The notes under the pieces are model-generated. The model was not told where the DNA came from. It worked only from the letters and a program-made list of their open reading frames with translations, and ran no database searches. Source: Myxococcota bacterium (GTDB taxonomy: Bacteria; Myxococcota; Polyangia; GCA-2747355; JAKLHH01). Taken from it: a stretch of DNA of 7,481 bases. The stretch lies in the NCBI GenBank assembly GCA_022710245.1, contig JAKLHH010000344.1:1-7481 (forward strand), given 5' to 3'. The position numbers and the translations under genes were made by a program. Positions within the stretch are counted from its first letter, which is position 1. Each line of letters starts with the position of its first letter. Positions 5,866 through 7,481 of the stretch are shown one piece after another.

Positions 5866-6759
5866 ATGACCGAGCTGACCCGCCTCCTCGAGGCCCCACC
5901 CTTAGGCCGCGGCGCGCGACCCTTCACGATCGCGGCGGTGCTCGCCGCGTTGCCGCTCCTCGCGCTCTCGGCCGCCTCGCCTGGTGGGGCGAGCTGGCGC
6001 TGGCTCGAGCTCCCGTTCCGCGTGCCGCTGCTGGCGCTGGGCCTCGTGCTCGTCGCGCGGCGCCTGCGTCCGGCGCCGGCGCTCCTCACCGTCGCGCTCG
6101 GCACCCCGCTGCTCCACGCCGCGATCGCCATCGCGGCCGAGTGGCGCGCCCTCGCCAGCCTGGGCAGCACCACCGGCATCGAGGACGAGCTCCCGCTCCT
6201 CTTCAAGCTGACGCTCGGCGCGGTGGGGCCCTGGGGCTGCGCTGCGGCCTACGCGACGCTGGCGCTGCTCGCGGCCGAGCGGCGGCGCGGCCCGGCCGAC
6301 GCCCTCGACCGCAACGTGGTCAGCGCGGCGAGCTGGCTCGTGGTGGTGGGCGTGGCCGTCGCGGCGCTCGCCTTCTTCAACCCGACCTGGGCCACCCTCG
6401 ACAACCTGAAGGGCCACGGCATCTACCGCAGCTCGGTGCCCTGGCCCGACACCAAGCTGATCGCGGTCGCCCTCGCCGCGCTGACCGTGGCAGGCGGGCT
6501 GCTCGCCGCGGTCCTCGCCTGGAGCCGCCGCCGACGGCGACGCCGCTTCGTGGTCAAGGTGGCCTCGGGCAAGATCGCGGGCTGGACCATCATCGCCGGC
6601 ACCGACCCGGCGCTGCCCGTGCTCCTCGAGGGCGGGCGCAAGGGCCGCGTCGACGCGCTCCTCGCGCGGGTGACGCCTCCCGCCGGCGAGGGGCCCTACC
6701 GCGAGGCGCAGCCGACCACGCCGGTCGCGGCGATCCGTGCGCCGCGCGGCACTCGCTGA
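5866..6759 (+). CDS. Polytopic membrane protein with Arg tract and cytoplasmic tail domain
   Basis: The 297-residue product is not recognised. It has about six hydrophobic segments near 20-38, 50-65, 70-92, 115-136, 152-171 and 197-219. Directly after the last come seven consecutive arginines (221-227), a strong positive-inside signal that places the C-terminus in the cytoplasm. The remaining 70 residues form a small soluble region with beta-like strands (VVKVASGKIAGWTII, 229-243) and a Pro/Ala-rich end. The loop between segments five and six (172-196) contains several aromatic residues and would face the periplasm. I chose the ATG at 5866; the frame is open back to an ATG at 5791, but those codons are Arg/Pro/Glu-rich, overlap the likely promoter and precede the family-like hydrophobic start. 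The gene is divergent from the membrane protein gene on the other strand. Function unknown. Confidence 0.75.
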   Translation: MTELTRLLEAPPLGRGARPFTIAAVLAALPLLALSAASPGGASWRWLELPFRVPLLALGLVLVARRLRPAPALLTVALGTPLLHAAIAIAAEWRALASLGSTTGIEDELPLLFKLTLGAVGPWGCAAAYATLALLAAERRRGPADALDRNVVSAASWLVVVGVAVAALAFFNPTWATLDNLKGHGIYRSSVPWPDTKLIAVALAALTVAGGLLAAVLAWSRRRRRRRFVVKVASGKIAGWTIIAGTDPALPVLLEGGRKGRVDALLARVTPPAGEGPYREAQPTTPVAAIRAPRGTR

Positions 6760-6799
6760 GCTCGCGGCGCGTCAGCCCCTACCTGGATCCCGGGTCTAC

Positions 6800-6809
6800 G
6801 CAGATCTGC
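6800..6809. other. Ten-base perfect palindrome in a convergent intergenic region
   Basis: GCAGATCTGC is a perfect dyad in the 80-bp gap between the converging ends of the membrane protein gene (6759) and the small lipoprotein gene (6840). It has no loop, so it is not a standard terminator stem; it might be a protein-binding dyad or chance. Nothing else distinct is visible in this gap. Confidence 0.25.
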
Positions 6810-6839
6810 TTGCCGCTCGGGTCCGCTCCCTGCTCGGCT

Positions 6840-7079
6840 CTACTTGAGCGCGTGGCAGCGGCGCTCGCAGTCGGAGCGCGTGTCCCGCTGTCCGTCGCTG
6901 AGCGGGGCGCCGCCGGGCCCGCCCTGCGAGGCGCCGCACTGGGCGAGGCAGTCCGAGATGCGCCGCTGCCGCTGCGCGGACATGGTCCAGGTGCAGGCCG
7001 CGCAGAGGACGAGCAGGGCGAGGAGGGGGCCGAGGAGACCGAGGAGGCCAGGCCGGGCAGCGCGTCGCCGAGGTGACAT
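6840..7079 (-). CDS. Small lipoprotein-like protein with two CX3C motifs
   Basis: The 79-residue product has a basic N-terminus (RRRAAR), a Leu-rich hydrophobic segment at about 11-25 and a C26-A27-A28-C29 stretch that reads as a lipobox with Cys, rather than Leu, Val or Ile, at the -3 position. Lipidation on Cys29 is therefore likely but not certain; a simple membrane anchor is the alternative. The exported part carries two matched motifs, DCLAQC (43-48) and DCERRC (70-75). Each is CX3C in a helix-prone, charged context, with a Gly/Ser-rich turn between them, so a helical hairpin held by two disulfides is inferred. I chose the ATG at 7079 because the frame's earlier ATG at 7124 adds residues upstream of the promoter-like box and hides the signal. 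No ribosome site is visible before 7079. It is divergent from the kinase gene. Function unknown. Confidence 0.7.
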   Translation of the reverse strand: MSPRRRAARPGLLGLLGPLLALLVLCAACTWTMSAQRQRRISDCLAQCGASQGGPGGAPLSDGQRDTRSDCERRCHALK

Positions 7080-7086
7080 GCTTTGA

Positions 7087-7096
7087 ACGATAGCAC
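7087..7096 (-). promoter_or_regulatory. Putative extended -10 promoter element of the CX3C lipoprotein gene
   Basis: The minus strand reads GTGCTATCGT: TG, one base, then TATCGT, which ends seven bases before the ATG at 7079. The transcript should start at or next to the ATG, implying leaderless translation, and this fits the absence of a ribosome site. No good -35 box is visible at 16-18 bases, but three GGTGAG repeats lie there. Confidence 0.45.
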
Positions 7097-7110
7097 CGGT
7101 CGGCGCCAAG

Positions 7111-7139
7111 CTCACCTCTCTCACCGCGTCCTCACCTCT
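7111..7139 (-). repeat. Three short direct repeats (GGTGAG) upstream of the lipoprotein promoter
   Basis: On the + strand CTCACC occurs at 7111-7116, 7120-7125 and 7131-7136. The outer two extend to CTCACCTCT and are exactly 20 bases apart, about two helical turns. Read toward the lipoprotein gene these are GGTGAG units covering the position where a -35 box would sit, so they may bind a regulator on one face of the DNA. The rest of the 182-bp gap between 7080 and 7261 shows no clear promoter for the kinase gene. Confidence 0.4.
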
Positions 7140-7261
7140 TCGTCAGGATCAGGGAGACGAGGGCGGCCACCGGGAGGCGCAGCATCGCGTGATCATAGAC
7201 CCTCCCGCGCACGGTCGTAAGTGGGCGGGAAGCTGAGCCGAGCTGCCTCGTAGAACCTCTC

Positions 7262-7481
7262 ATGCTGCGAACGACCGGTGCTCCCCTCGAGACCCCGAGC
7301 CCGCTGCCGCTCCGCCCGGGCACCCCCTCGCGGGTGGGGTGCTACCACCTGCTCGAGCCCCTCGGGGACAGCGCCGACGCCCAGGTCTTCCGCGCGGTCG
7401 GACCCGGCGGTCAGGTGGTGGCGCTCAAGCTCCTCGGCGCCCAGCACCGCGGCGATCCGGGCTGGGAGCGGCGGCTCCGTC
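7262..7481 (+). CDS. Ser/Thr protein kinase-like protein, N-terminal part (cut by window end)
   Basis: An open frame runs from the ATG at 7262 to the end of the window, giving 73 codons and no stop. After a Pro-rich lead of about 24 residues comes VGCYHLLEPLGDSADAQVF (25-43) and then VVALKLL (52-58). The order and spacing match the first strands of a bacterial Hanks-type kinase domain, with K56 as the ATP-binding lysine of the VAIK motif. The glycine-rich loop is unusual: only the first Gly (G35) is kept, while S37 and A40 replace the other two. The catalytic HRD and DFG parts lie outside the window, so activity cannot be judged. No ribosome site precedes the ATG. A protein kinase is the best reading; a kinase-like pseudoenzyme is possible. 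It is divergent from the small CX3C lipoprotein gene, 182 bp away. Confidence 0.7.
   Translation, partial: MLRTTGAPLETPSPLPLRPGTPSRVGCYHLLEPLGDSADAQVFRAVGPGGQVVALKLLGAQHRGDPGWERRLR

Noticed and set aside
6523..6549. GC-rich inverted sequence in the Arg-tract codons
   Set aside because: Explained by runs of CGN arginine codons; no reason to invoke a regulatory hairpin.
7132..7323. Small minus-strand open frame ending in a short hydrophobic peptide (MLRLPVAALVSLILTKR)
   Set aside because: The hydrophobic end looks like a leader peptide, but the frame overlaps the kinase start and the repeat region and has no ribosome site. Too little evidence to call it a gene.

Overview
The window is very GC-rich (roughly 70% by eye, with G or C at most third codon positions). 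Its gene content suggests a Myxococcota or other high-GC deltaproteobacterial-type genome. It holds a cysteine-rich lipoprotein, a second small lipoprotein with two CX3C motifs, the start of a bacterial Ser/Thr kinase, and several lineage-type membrane proteins without recognised families. This placement is inferred from content and style, not from a marker gene. I see no RNA gene, CRISPR array, transposase, prophage or insertion sequence, and no gene-free stretch longer than 300 bases.

Left part (1-1383, + strand): a 252-residue lipoprotein with 27 cysteines, then about 200 bp of spacer, then a 123-residue secreted protein of unknown function. A 9-bp stem and a promoter-like region follow. 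That region carries an inverted repeat that overlaps the proposed -35 box.

Centre (1489-4845, + strand): three tightly packed genes that read as one operon. They encode a short-chain dehydrogenase/reductase (SDR), a PAPS-dependent sulfotransferase of the Sulfotransfer_3 type, and a DUF1214-type protein. The first two overlap by 59 nt and the last two by 4 nt (GTGA). The likeliest joint role is redox change and sulfation of a small hydrophobic alcohol or lipid. The substrate and the DUF1214 protein's role are unknown. This cassette is the most interesting system in the window.

Right part (4894-7481): two divergent genes for polytopic membrane proteins (minus strand 4894-5745, plus strand 5866-6759), a small minus-strand lipoprotein (6840-7079), and the first 73 codons of a Ser/Thr kinase-like protein (7262 to the window edge), whose glycine-rich loop is degenerate. 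A recurring box, GTG[C/G]TA[C/T]CNT, sits just upstream of several starts. It looks like an extended -10 promoter, and in some cases it implies very short or absent leaders.
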